DNA from: Aeromicrobium choanae
GTDB taxonomy: Bacteria; Actinomycetota; Actinomycetes; Propionibacteriales; Nocardioidaceae
Length of the DNA: 64,000 nt
Direction: 5' to 3'
Assembly: GCF_900167475.1 (NCBI RefSeq)
Contig: NZ_LT796768.1
Span: 1,674,001-1,738,000, forward strand
Part shown: positions 10,601 through 21,720 of the stretch, piece by piece
Layout: each line of letters starts with the position of its first letter
Position numbering within the stretch: position 1 is the stretch's first letter
Made by a program: the position numbers and the translations under genes
Notes under the pieces: model-generated
Database searches by the model: none
What the model saw: the letters and a program-made list of their open reading frames with translations, nothing else
What the model was told of the DNA's origin: nothing

Positions 10601-13600
10601 GCCGGATCCGGGTCACGACGACGAACACGACGCCGGCCCGGGTCGACCAGCTCAGGATCGTCGACCCGGCACCGGGATCGACCACCGAGCAGGACCCGTT
10701 CGACTACGTCGACGTCGTCCGCATCGCCGGGATCACGGTCCCGACGGGGGCCACGACGACACAGGTCGTGCTGACGTGCGCCGACGGCACGACCCGGCCG
10801 TCGGCTCCTCCCGGCTTCTACACCCGCGCCGAGGCGCTGGCGCTCACGGCGATGCCCTGTCCCGTCACCGGGATCGAGGTCCTGTTCGACGGCCGGATCG
10901 CGAGCGCCGCCAGCGGCGTGCTCGCGCTCGACGTCCGGCTGCGGGCCACCCACCGCGGCACGGGAGCGCCCATCACGCCCGCCGACAGCCCCGTGCTGAA
11001 CACCGCCCAGGGCGTCGTCGCGGACGTCGACGCCATCCAGGACTGCCCGCCCCCCGCCGATGCGCGTTACGCCTGCGCGCAGGACCCGGCCACCATCGAG
11101 ATCGTGAACCCGACCTTCGGGATCGTGGCGGGCAAGAGCATCGAGGCGGCCAGCCAGGTCGAGGGCGACGACTCGCCGGTCACCGTGACGGTCTCGGCGC
11201 GGAACACCGGCACCGCGGTGCCGTACATGGACGAGATCACCGACGACGACGCCACCTTCTGGAACGCCTTCGACCTCCAGCGGATGGACCCGTCCTGGAC
11301 CCTGCCGCAACCCGTGGAGCACGTGCAGGCCTGCTACCTGTCCGGCGGCGACTTCACGGCGACGAACGTCACGGGCGACGTGGTGGGCGGCACCTGGACA
11401 TGCCAGGCCCTGCCGCCGGGACCTCCGTTCGCCGACGGCGACCTCACGCTCGAAGCGGCGCGGAGCTTCATCGACACGGCGGCCGCGACGGTGCCGATCC
11501 ACGGGTTGCGGTTCCGGTTCATGGCCGGCTCGGACGCAGGCTGGCAGAGCCCGTCGAACCCGCTGATCGAGGTCCCGTTCGAGGTCGTGCGTCGCGACGA
11601 CCTTCGCTCGGGCGGACCCGTGCCCACCACCCGCTCGGACCAGACGGCCGCGCCCGGTGAGGCCGATGCCGGCGTCTTCGTCGACACGGTCGACGTCGCG
11701 GGTCAGTCGGTGCTGATCGGGGCCGACACCCGGCTCTCGGACACGGACACCGCCCAGGACGACTACACGTACGAGCACCTGACGGTGGGCGTCGAGGTCG
11801 AGAAGACGCCGACCGGCGAGGTCCCGCCGGGCACGGTGATCCCCTTCACGCTGGAGTTCACGAACACCGGCGAGTCGCCGCTCACCGACCCGGTGTTCAC
11901 CGACGAGCTGCCGAGCGACGCCGACGGCCCGATGCTCATCTTCGATCCGGAGTCCGATCCCAGCGTGAGCTCGCCGTACTCGTTCGAGCTGGAGGGCGAC
12001 GCCCCCGACCCGCCGAACGGCGATCCGCTGCCGACGGACCAGGACGACATCACGATCGCGACCAACGACGACGGCGACGAGATCACCTTCGCCATGCCCG
12101 AGGGCACGGTGCTGGAGCCCGGTCAGACCTACACGATCACGATCGAGCTCATGCTGCGTCCCGGGCTCACCCCCGACGACGAGCTGACGAACACCGCGAC
12201 GATCGACGCCGACGAGCCGTTCGACCCGGCCGCCTGCGCCACGACCTACGACACGGCCACCGGCCGGTGCGAGGACGACACCGTCATCTCGCCCGTCCGG
12301 GTCGCCGCACTGCGCACGGTGAAGTCGGTGAAGGCCGACGTCCCAGTGGACGAATCGGGGATCCCCGAGGTGTGGCTCGATCGCGACGTGGTGCCCGAGG
12401 GCGTCGAGCTCCCCGACGACTACTGCGACACCGCCGCGGATGCCGACGGCTTCTACCGCGCGCCGTGCGTGCCCGTGACCTACCCGGGGGACACCGAGAC
12501 CTGGCGGTACACCATCACGAACGTGGGGACGCTGCCCCTCGACGAGCTCGTCTCCGTCGACGTGCTGCCCCACGTGGGTGACACGGGGACGATCGTCCCG
12601 GCGCCGCGCGGCTCGGAGTGGACGCCCACCTTCGCGGGCGGCTTGAGGCTGTTCGACGCCCCGGGCGGTGCGGACGTGCAGATCTTCTACACCGACACGT
12701 ACGACGCCTGCACCGACGACCTCACGCCGCTCACGGACTCCTGCGAGCCGGGCGACTGGCTGCCCTACGACCCGGTCACGGTCCCGAACGAGGACGTCAG
12801 GGCGCTCAAGACCGTGGCCACCTTCCCGGACGGCTCCCTGTTCCAGCCGGGCGAGAGCCTGACCATCGACGCGCAGAGCCGCACGACGCCGGAGTCCGCC
12901 AGCGACAGCGCGTTCCCGGTCGCGTGGAACACCGTGGCCACCGGTGGCGTCTCCAACGACGGCGGCACGCGGGCGACCGTCACGCCCACCGAGGGCCGCA
13001 AGGTCGGCGTGACGTACCCGACCGGGCCGCTGCAGCTCCGGAAGGTCGTCACCGGCGACGGCGCGCGCTTCGCGCCGGACTCGTTCACCGTGCAGCCGGT
13101 CTGCACGATCGAAGGCGAGCCGATCGAAGGCCTGGAGGAGGTCACGCTCGAGTCGAACGGCGATCCGGTCGAGATCGACGGCCTGCCGTGGGGCGCCGAG
13201 TGCACCGCCACCGAGAGCGCTCAGGGACAGACGTCGTCCGACGCCGACTCCGCCACCGTCGGCGGTCCGGACGACGACATCGGCCTGGTCACCGTGACCA
13301 ACGAGTTCGACGTGGCCGGGATGCAGGTCACCAAGCAGGTGAGCTCCGAGGCGGTCGACCAGGACGGGACCGCGATCGACTACGGCCCGTTCGTGGTTCT
13401 CGTCGAGTGCACCTTCCTCGGCGGCGACGTGTACGGCGACGGGTACGGCCCCCTGAACCCGATGCGCCACGAGATCGTCGACGGCGAGACGTGGGCGATC
13501 TCGGGCCTGCCGATCGGCGCCACGTGCACCACGACCGAGCCGGACGACGCGGATGCCGCGGGCGTGACGATCTCTGACGAGACCGTCACGATCGGCGGCG

Positions 13601-14799
13601 AGGACGGCTCAGCCGGCGACGTGCAGGCCGTCACGGTGACCAACACCTTCGCGACGGGCTCGCTGTACCTGCGCAAGTACGTCCTGCCGCAGGCGGTGGA
13701 GGAGTTCCCGGTAGGCGAGGGTCCGTTCACCCTCCACGTCAGGTGCACGCTCACCGATGCGTCCCATCCGGACGGAGCCGTGGTCTACGAGGACGACATC
13801 GTGCTGGAGGGGCCTCAGCCGCTCGAGGCGACGATCGACGACATCGCCACCGGAGCGGTCTGCGTCACCACCGAGCCGGACCCCGGTGACGCCACCACGA
13901 GCATCGTCACTCCCCAGCAGGTGACGATCGGTGACGACACGACCGTCGCCGTCCGGGCGGTCAACCTCTTCGGTGGCGCCGCGGCGACGATCACCAAGAC
14001 CCGCGAGGGTGCCGGCGCCGACCTGTACGGCGCGGGTCCCTTCGAGGTCACGCTGCAGTGCACGTACACCGGCGTCGACGGCGAGCAGGAGCCCCTCAAC
14101 ACGCCCGGAGGTGCGATGCGGACACTGTCGGCCGACAACGACTACACGGCGACCTTCGAGCCGTTGCTGTTCGGCTCGACGTGCCGGATCGAGGAGACCG
14201 GCAGCGGCGGCGCGAACGCCGTGTCGATCACCGACGTGGAGGGCAACGAGGTGTCCGAGTTCACCGTCGACAGCCTGACCGAGTCGCTGCAGTTCGAGGT
14301 CACGAACACCTTCGACGTCGGTTCGCTCGAGGTCGTGAAGACCGTGCGAGGCGAGGGGCCGGACCGCTTCGACGTCGCGCTGAGCTGCTTCCGCGACGTC
14401 GACGGGGTGGCCACCGACGTCGACGTCCCCGGTGGCGCCACGCGCACCCTGAGCAGCGACGGGGACTTCACCGCGACCTACGAGGACCTGCCCGCGGGCG
14501 CGGAGTGCGAGCTGCGCGAGTCCGACGACGGCGGAGCGGACGTCGTCGAGATCAGTCCCAACGACGGTGATCCCGAGGTGGGCACGGCGGTGGTCGGCGA
14601 GGGCACGACGGTCAGCCTGAGCGTCGTCAACACGTTCGAGGCCGACGCAGCCGATGCCGCCGATGCGGGTGGGGGCCCCGGAGGGGACCTGAGCGACGCC
14701 GGCGGTCCGGCCTGGACACTGCCGATGCTCGCGACGGGGCTGGCCGCGCTCGGTGCGGGACTGATGATCATCCGCACCGCTCGTCGCCGCCGGGAGTGA
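7657..14799 (+). CDS. giant repeat-containing cell-surface protein (DUF11-like and DUF5979 modules)
   Basis: 2380 aa. Sec signal peptide about residues 1-28 (LLLAAGVLSPAVAQA). Residues about 40-1780 hold seven or more large beta-rich modules of 150-300 residues, most opening with a Gly/Asp-Lys-x-aromatic strand (AGKSFEP, AGKAFDP, IGKNIYP, DKEFG, AGKSIEA, VEKTPTG), like DUF11/isopeptide-forming surface domains. From about 1790, five DUF5979 modules follow (opening LRKVV, VTKQV, LRKYV, ITKTR, VVKTV; closing TNEF/TNTF). The tail has LSDAG at about 2346, a membrane span and RRRRE. Very acidic overall. Probably a long wall- or membrane-anchored fibre. It shares modules with the protein at the left edge of the window. 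Weak Shine-Dalgarno (GGGGGT). Confidence 0.88.
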   Translation: MVLRRVVASGAALLLAAGVLSPAVAQALPDPDPSDITAVLDVSKSVAPATVGPGDSVTFTISIGCSAISDVGCRGAVTTDSVPEPFVIDSVTPAGPNAAATPEVDGQDVLVTWVEDIGGGATGMLDNTTSQITIAAHVPEDVSYDYDGQTITNTAVGEATNAADDPASAEVTINVPLDLETTAGKSFEPASALASSGTPVTAGLSGSNDSNATVESLVIQDPTDPDADPSPFTYLGFEGFGDVSAPEGTTGTTYEVYVDGAWVVCPDGELPAGVDPADVRGTRVTFTGAIPAGADASVDLDLETTDAAASVTDDTTVANDVESQVTRDGEEATDDATADFVIQANAIDVSAGKAFDPDIVVAGQSSDVRLDAANDSAIAIDSLTVTEPSSGSFPDDYAFGGFTGPVTFPTGATSATVTYQPSGEQFTFTADETPPPPAAGAASVTSFSIEFQGQIAAGATAVIPFEVTTDADASGLPNTVTNEVAVEGENDGAIDDDTAEDDLYIYGEVLEPYIGKNIYPSQILANPGEVVTVALEGGTTELPNPPETTTGSTGDAEQVVIQDPLDPIEGNAWWNAFDLEAITQTPIPADAELTVYYYDTSTSSWEVLDGPIAGPDVYSSDVPDDISDVAGGVRFVYDYTGDADGFPPGTDFAPRFTSSLRDIGRYDQESPPYNTDPDQPNTLVPNCAQSSASNETNGTSGDAAMDPGEPGGCPDVEIIPTDGQGVGDLVDKEFGTSSSGGDKSVIARSGDTIPSTLSWSTGGYSGLETVDITDIADPEGTEVEDSLYDAFDLARVAAISATDDPLLQYDRIASVQLWDGDSWDDAENDPCPQACDGTFPGMDLTADEQASTLGVRLVFEESPNRATTAGDDPAAPPVGSGVARSFGNDRNLSLVWRVRDEKRSDGSPVLEENTYNLDEPGVVRNQVNATGHPFDGDDISTNDVDDVTILDVPITTTTTKDWLGGPLALPAAGTPAESYPRSRIRVTTTNTTPARVDQLRIVDPAPGSTTEQDPFDYVDVVRIAGITVPTGATTTQVVLTCADGTTRPSAPPGFYTRAEALALTAMPCPVTGIEVLFDGRIASAASGVLALDVRLRATHRGTGAPITPADSPVLNTAQGVVADVDAIQDCPPPADARYACAQDPATIEIVNPTFGIVAGKSIEAASQVEGDDSPVTVTVSARNTGTAVPYMDEITDDDATFWNAFDLQRMDPSWTLPQPVEHVQACYLSGGDFTATNVTGDVVGGTWTCQALPPGPPFADGDLTLEAARSFIDTAAATVPIHGLRFRFMAGSDAGWQSPSNPLIEVPFEVVRRDDLRSGGPVPTTRSDQTAAPGEADAGVFVDTVDVAGQSVLIGADTRLSDTDTAQDDYTYEHLTVGVEVEKTPTGEVPPGTVIPFTLEFTNTGESPLTDPVFTDELPSDADGPMLIFDPESDPSVSSPYSFELEGDAPDPPNGDPLPTDQDDITIATNDDGDEITFAMPEGTVLEPGQTYTITIELMLRPGLTPDDELTNTATIDADEPFDPAACATTYDTATGRCEDDTVISPVRVAALRTVKSVKADVPVDESGIPEVWLDRDVVPEGVELPDDYCDTAADADGFYRAPCVPVTYPGDTETWRYTITNVGTLPLDELVSVDVLPHVGDTGTIVPAPRGSEWTPTFAGGLRLFDAPGGADVQIFYTDTYDACTDDLTPLTDSCEPGDWLPYDPVTVPNEDVRALKTVATFPDGSLFQPGESLTIDAQSRTTPESASDSAFPVAWNTVATGGVSNDGGTRATVTPTEGRKVGVTYPTGPLQLRKVVTGDGARFAPDSFTVQPVCTIEGEPIEGLEEVTLESNGDPVEIDGLPWGAECTATESAQGQTSSDADSATVGGPDDDIGLVTVTNEFDVAGMQVTKQVSSEAVDQDGTAIDYGPFVVLVECTFLGGDVYGDGYGPLNPMRHEIVDGETWAISGLPIGATCTTTEPDDADAAGVTISDETVTIGGEDGSAGDVQAVTVTNTFATGSLYLRKYVLPQAVEEFPVGEGPFTLHVRCTLTDASHPDGAVVYEDDIVLEGPQPLEATIDDIATGAVCVTTEPDPGDATTSIVTPQQVTIGDDTTVAVRAVNLFGGAAATITKTREGAGADLYGAGPFEVTLQCTYTGVDGEQEPLNTPGGAMRTLSADNDYTATFEPLLFGSTCRIEETGSGGANAVSITDVEGNEVSEFTVDSLTESLQFEVTNTFDVGSLEVVKTVRGEGPDRFDVALSCFRDVDGVATDVDVPGGATRTLSSDGDFTATYEDLPAGAECELRESDDGGADVVEISPNDGDPEVGTAVVGEGTTVSLSVVNTFEADAADAADAGGGPGGDLSDAGGPAWTLPMLATGLAALGAGLMIIRTARRRRE

Positions 14800-14803
14800 C
14801 GGC

Positions 14804-15586
14804 TCAGGTCGCGAGGCGCCGCAGTGTTTCGGCGACCCCGTCGTCGATCCGCACCGTGGCCAGCTCGTCGCCGCGCGTCGGCCCCCGGTTGACGATCACG
14901 ATCTCCATGCCGTCCTTGGCCGCCCGCCGGACGAACCTCAGGCCGCTCATCACCTGCAGCGACGAGCCGAGCACGACGAGCGCCGCACCCTCGCGCCCCG
15001 CGCGCTCCACGAGGTCGAAGCAGTGGTTCACCTTCGGCTTGGGCACCGACTCGCCGAAGAACACGACGTCGGGCTTGAGCCGGCCTCCGCACTGCGTGCA
15101 GTCGGCGACCACGAAGCCCGCCGTGTCCTCGAGGTCGACGTCGCCGTCGGGGGCGATCGTGACCTGCTGATCGGTCCATCCGGGGTTGAGTGCGTCGAGC
15201 CGCGCCTGCACCTCGGCCCGGCTCGTGACGTCGCCGCAGTCGAGGCAGATCACGCGGTCGAGCCGGCCGTGGAGGTCGACCACGTCGAGCGAGCCGGCCT
15301 TCTCGTGGAGTCCGTCGACGTTCTGGGTGATGAGGCCGACGAGCCGGTCCTGGCGCTCGGCGAGGAAGCGGTGGGTGAAGTTCGGCTCGGCGCCGCCCAT
15401 CCGGCTCCAGCCGAGGTGCGCCCGGGCCCAGTAGCGCTGCCGATTCGCCGGCGTGGCGACGAAGTCCTGGTACGTCATCGGCTGCCGTGGCACGGACTCG
15501 GGGCCGCGGTAGTCGGGGATGCCGGAGTCGGTGCTGACGCCCGCGCCGGTGAGCACCAGCCAGCGGCGCTCGAACCAGTCGCTCAC
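14804..15586 (-). CDS. Sir2-family NAD-dependent protein deacetylase
   Basis: 260 aa sirtuin. It removes acyl groups from protein lysines using NAD, giving nicotinamide and O-acetyl-ADP-ribose. The NAD site is GAGVSTDSGIPDYRG (from Gly14) and TQNVDGLH; catalytic His106 lies in DLHG. Four zinc ligands, Cys114/Cys117 and Cys163/Cys166, are present, and GSSLQV closes the cofactor pocket. It starts with GTG overlapping the stop of the coiled-coil gene by 4 bp (GTGA), so the two are probably co-translated. Converges with the giant surface gene with only 4 bp between the stops. Confidence 0.93.
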   Translation of the reverse strand: MSDWFERRWLVLTGAGVSTDSGIPDYRGPESVPRQPMTYQDFVATPANRQRYWARAHLGWSRMGGAEPNFTHRFLAERQDRLVGLITQNVDGLHEKAGSLDVVDLHGRLDRVICLDCGDVTSRAEVQARLDALNPGWTDQQVTIAPDGDVDLEDTAGFVVADCTQCGGRLKPDVVFFGESVPKPKVNHCFDLVERAGREGAALVVLGSSLQVMSGLRFVRRAAKDGMEIVIVNRGPTRGDELATVRIDDGVAETLRRLAT

Positions 15587-16038
15587 CCGGCCCCCGGACG
15601 GCGCCGCGCGCCGATGTCGAAGGTGCGCTGTTCCAGGGTGACCAGCCGGGCATCGACGGCGGCGAAGCCCGTGCGCACGTCGTCACGGAGGTCGGTGACC
15701 CGTGCGTCGAGGCCGTCGATCCGGGCATCCACGGTCGTGAAGCGGGCGTCGATGCGCGACTCCAGCGCCTCGAAGCGGGCGTCGATGCGCGACTCCAGCG
15801 CCTCGAAGCGGGTGTCCATGCGCGATTCGAGCGTCCCGAAGCGCGCGTCGACGGCCTCGAACCGCGACGCGGTCAGCGACATCGAGGCGTCGAGCTTGGT
15901 GTCGAAGCGCTCGGCGAGGCCGGTGCCGAGCGCCGCGATCTCCGACCGGAGGTCGCGCTTCATCGCCGCCAGGTAGCCGAGCAGGGCCACGGCGAACGCG
16001 GCGAACCCCACCAGCGTGATGGTCGACTCCAGGTCCAT
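15583..16038 (-). CDS. membrane-anchored coiled-coil protein
   Basis: 151 aa. One N-terminal membrane span (about residues 6-25, LVGFAAFAVALLGYL) is followed by a long helical segment made of 11-residue units such as RFEALESRIDA, repeated with a clear coiled-coil spacing. The ATG at 16038 has GGAGGAG 8 nt upstream, which rules out an in-frame start 84 bp further up. The coding DNA contains three tandem 33-bp units (15747-15845), so the coil length may vary between strains. It shares 4 bp with the sirtuin gene. Likely a scaffold or membrane-tethered rod; no enzymatic motif is visible. Confidence 0.8.
   Translation of the reverse strand: MDLESTITLVGFAAFAVALLGYLAAMKRDLRSEIAALGTGLAERFDTKLDASMSLTASRFEAVDARFGTLESRMDTRFEALESRIDARFEALESRIDARFTTVDARIDGLDARVTDLRDDVRTGFAAVDARLVTLEQRTFDIGARRRPGAG
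15747..15845 (-). repeat. three tandem 33-bp units in the coiled-coil gene
   Basis: Units 15747-15779 and 15780-15812 are identical. Unit 15813-15845 is a diverged copy. Each encodes 11 residues of the coil (core LESRIDARFEA), so unit gain or loss keeps frame. Confidence 0.9.
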
Positions 16039-16118
16039 GACGGGCACTCCTCCAGTGTGACGGCTGCCGGTGACGATGTCAGCACAGGTCGGCCGGACGC
16101 ATCCACTCGTCCACAGGC

Positions 16119-16643
16119 TCACTCCGCGGCGAGGGCGCTCAGCTTCTCCACGGTGTTGAGGTTGCGTCCGGTGCCGTGACTGCCGAGCGTCCTGAGGATC
16201 AGCGCGGGCGTCAGCTTCGTGTGCGCGACCCCCTCGGCGTACCGGATGTGCAGGTCTCGACCGATCACCGCGAGCCCGTCGGGCAGTCCGCGGCCCAGGA
16301 GAGCCTCGACCTGCTGCTCGGTCGGCGGCTCCAGCAGGAAGTAGACGTGGTGCGCCTTCCGCTCGCCCTCGATCGGGAACGGGTGGGCCTCCAGCGCGGC
16401 GCGCAGCTCCTGCGGCGAGCGGCTGATCGCCTCGCGGAAGAACCCGAACCGCTGCTCGATCGCCTGCTCGAGCGCGCGGTCGAACGCCTCGGCGTCATCG
16501 ACGTCGCACAGCAGGTTCCCCGACGCGATGAACGTGGAGACGTCCCGCGCGCCGAGCTCCTGCGCGACCTCGCGCAGCTCCGCCATCGGCAGCTTCGACC
16601 CGCCGACGTTCACCGCCCGCAGCAGCACCACTCGTCTCGCCAT
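16119..16643 (-). CDS. DUF1697 family protein
   Basis: 174 aa. It opens MARRVVLLRAVNVGGSKLPM and continues with STFIASGNLL, the two hallmark motifs of DUF1697, a small cytosolic family of unknown biochemical role found widely in actinobacteria. The length is typical (170-180). The ATG at 16643 is preceded by GGAGG only 1 nt away, too close for a normal Shine-Dalgarno, while the longer in-frame opening would run into the preceding reductase gene. Downstream of fadH by 35 bp on the same strand, so possibly co-transcribed. Confidence 0.85.
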   Translation of the reverse strand: MARRVVLLRAVNVGGSKLPMAELREVAQELGARDVSTFIASGNLLCDVDDAEAFDRALEQAIEQRFGFFREAISRSPQELRAALEAHPFPIEGERKAHHVYFLLEPPTEQQVEALLGRGLPDGLAVIGRDLHIRYAEGVAHTKLTPALILRTLGSHGTGRNLNTVEKLSALAAE

Positions 16644-16678
16644 GCCTCCAGTGTGCTGCGACCCGTCGACAGATTCCG

Positions 16679-19374
<2,696 letters not shown>

Positions 19375-19908
19375 GGATCTCGTCGCACCAGGCGATGCCC
19401 TGGCGCTCGCCGAGGATGCCCCCGCGCAGCGCCAGCCACGAGCCGAGGTCGGGTCCCTGCAGTGCGGAGGGGTCGGGGTAGAAGCGAGCCTCGCTGGCCT
19501 CGTACTCCGCCAGCCGCTCGGCATGGGCGGCGCGCCGAGCGCGCGTGTCGGCGAGCAGGGCCCGGGCGTCGCGGAAGGCGCGCAGCTTCACGGCGAAGTC
19601 GCTGCGCAGGGCCTCGCGCTCGGTCGGCTGCGCGGCCCACCGGTCGAGCTCCGCGGCACCGTCGGCAGTGATCGCGTAGGTCTTCTTGTCGGGGCGGCCG
19701 TCCTGCTCCTGCAGGGTGCTCTCCACCCAGCCGGCCTCCTGCATCCTCGCCAGCACCTTGTAGATCTGCTGGTGGCTGGCCGGCCAGAAGTAGCCGATGG
19801 ACGCGTCGAAGCGCCGGGCGAGGTCGTAGCCGCTGGCGGCGCGCTCGGTCAGCGACACCAGGATCGCGTGGTCGAGGGCCATGCGGGGAGCCTAGGGCTC
19901 GGCCGGAC

Positions 19909-19933
19909 CATATGCAACGAGGTTCATACATAT
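19909..19933. promoter_or_regulatory. candidate PadR operator
   Basis: An imperfect inverted repeat, TATGCAAC-GAG-GTTCATA (19911-19928), nested in an outer ATATG...CATAT pair reaching 19933, in an AT-rich island of otherwise GC-rich DNA. It is 27 bp from the padR start and 44 bp from the transporter start. Confidence 0.5.
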
Positions 19934-19976
19934 CCGCAAGGCGAGACGCTGTCTCGTGCCCACTACGATGGGCACC

Positions 19977-20852
19977 ATGAAGCGATCCCTGCTCGCCGTC
20001 CCCCTGGCGCTCATGCTCTCCGTCGCGGCCGGCTGCGCGCCGTCCGACGACTCCGATGACGCGAAGGCGTCCGAGTCCACCGCCTCCGCCTCCGCCGGCG
20101 GCGAGTGCGCCGTCGACCAGCTGCCGCTGACCACCTCCGGCAAGCTGACGATCGCCACCGACGACCCGGCGTTCGAGCCGTGGTTCACCGACAACGACCC
20201 GAGCAACGGCGAGGGCTTCGAGTCCGCCGTGGCCTACGCGGTGGCCGAGGAGATGGGCTTCACTCGCGACCAGGTGACGTGGACGAAGGTCCCCTTCAAC
20301 GTCTCGTACCAGCCGGGCAAGAAGGCCTTCGACTTCGACATCAACCAGATCTCGATCACGACGGAGCGCCAGAAGGCGGTCGACTTCAGCAAGCCGTACT
20401 ACTCGGCGGCGCAGGCCATCATCGTGCGCGAGGACTCCGAGTTCGCCGACGCCTCCAGCCTCGCCGACTTCCGCACCGCCAGCCTCGGCGCCCAGATCGG
20501 CACCACCTCGCTCAAGGCGATCGAGTCGCTCGAGACCGAGGACGCCCCGCTGGTCTACGACGACACCACGAAGGCCGCGCTGGCGCTCGCCAACGGCCAG
20601 GTCGACGGCATCGTGGCCGACCTGCCCAGCGCGTTCTACCTCGTCGCCGCCGAGCTCGAGGACGCCACGATCGCCGGCCAGTTCGAGTTCGACGGCGGTG
20701 AGCCCGAGCAGTTCGGCCTCCTGCTGCAGAAGGACAGCGAGCTGACGCCGTGCGTCGACCAGGCCGTCACCGCCCTCACCGAGGACGGCACGCTCGCCGA
20801 CCTCGAGGAGAAGTGGCTGTCGGCGTCGCAGGACGTCCCCGTCCTGAAGTGA
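19977..20852 (+). CDS. amino-acid ABC transporter substrate-binding lipoprotein
   Basis: 291 aa. Lipoprotein signal MKRSLLAVPLALMLSVAAGC, a Ser/Asp-rich linker, then a family-3 solute-binding fold: GKLTIATDDPAFEPW, DLNQ-like FDFDINQISITTERQKAVDFS, and QIGTTSLKAIE. These are characteristic of polar amino-acid (His/Gln/Arg) binding proteins. The ATG at 19977 is 7 nt after a TACGAT -10, suggesting a leaderless mRNA; two in-frame starts just upstream (19956 and 19968) would lie in or before the promoter. Followed after 4 bp by the permease. Confidence 0.92.
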   Translation: MKRSLLAVPLALMLSVAAGCAPSDDSDDAKASESTASASAGGECAVDQLPLTTSGKLTIATDDPAFEPWFTDNDPSNGEGFESAVAYAVAEEMGFTRDQVTWTKVPFNVSYQPGKKAFDFDINQISITTERQKAVDFSKPYYSAAQAIIVREDSEFADASSLADFRTASLGAQIGTTSLKAIESLETEDAPLVYDDTTKAALALANGQVDGIVADLPSAFYLVAAELEDATIAGQFEFDGGEPEQFGLLLQKDSELTPCVDQAVTALTEDGTLADLEEKWLSASQDVPVLK

Positions 20853-20856
20853 CCCG

Positions 20857-21720
20857 GTGACCCACGACGCGGGGCTCGCGAGCCCTCCCCCTCCGTCCGC
20901 GCGGCAGCAGCAGCGCAACGCCTTCCGGCGCCATCGCACGCTGCGCCGCGTGGCGGTGGGGACGGTCTCGAGCCTCGTCGTCCTGGGCCTCCTGGCCTGG
21001 GTCGTCACGTCGGCGCCCGGCTGGCCGCGGGTCCGCGAGACGTTCTTCAGCGGCTACCACGCGCGCGAGTCGTTCCCCGCGATCCGCGACGCGTTCTGGC
21101 TGAACGTGCGGCTCTTCCTCACGGTCGAGCTGCTCGTGCTGCCGCTCGCCCTGCTCGTGGCCGTCGTGCGCGTGATCCCGGCTCCGGCGATGGCGCCGTT
21201 CAAGTTCCTCGCCGCCGCCTACACCGACGTGTTCCGCGGCATCCCCACGATCCTGGTCGTGATGCTGGTGGGCTTCGGATTCCCGGCGCTCGGCCTGGCC
21301 GGCGTCCCCACCAGCCTGTTCTGGCTCGGCGTCATCGCCCTCACGCTGAGCTACGGCGCCTACGTGGCCGAGGTGATCCGAGCCGGCATCCTGTCGGTGC
21401 ACCCCACCCAGTGGGCCGCCGGGCGCGCGCTCGGCCTGGGGTACGGGCAGACGCTTACGCGGGTGATCCTGCCGCAGGCCGTCCGCAACGTCACGCCGCC
21501 GCTGATGAACGACTTCGTCTCGCTGCAGAAGGACACCGCGCTGGTGTCGACGATCGGCCTGGTCGAGGCGCTCCGCGCGGCCTCGGTCTACCAGGCCAGC
21601 ACGTTCAACGTCACGTCGCTGTGCGTGGCCGCGCTGTTCTTCATCGTCGTGACGATCCCGCTGGCTCGGTTCACCGACTGGCTCACGATCCGGTCCATGC
21701 GTCGCCAGGGAGGCCAGTGA
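20857..21720 (+). CDS. amino-acid ABC transporter permease (HisM/GlnP type)
   Basis: 287 aa, inner-membrane channel subunit. A cytoplasmic N-terminal extension of about 35 residues precedes the membrane spans. The conserved EAA loop reads AGRALGLGYGQTLTRVILPQA with its Gly 21 residues before the next span, where it docks with the ATPase. Only one permease gene is present, so it should work as a homodimer. GTG start 4 bp after the binding-protein stop; its stop overlaps the ATPase start (TGATG). Confidence 0.92.
   Translation: MTHDAGLASPPPPSARQQQRNAFRRHRTLRRVAVGTVSSLVVLGLLAWVVTSAPGWPRVRETFFSGYHARESFPAIRDAFWLNVRLFLTVELLVLPLALLVAVVRVIPAPAMAPFKFLAAAYTDVFRGIPTILVVMLVGFGFPALGLAGVPTSLFWLGVIALTLSYGAYVAEVIRAGILSVHPTQWAAGRALGLGYGQTLTRVILPQAVRNVTPPLMNDFVSLQKDTALVSTIGLVEALRAASVYQASTFNVTSLCVAALFFIVVTIPLARFTDWLTIRSMRRQGGQ

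Noticed and set aside
9076..13470. A 1464-codon open frame on the minus strand opposite the giant surface gene
   Set aside because: It has no ribosome site, is extremely rich in Arg, Gly, His and Val, and mirrors the codon bias of the real plus-strand gene, which has a signal peptide, modules and a sorting tail.
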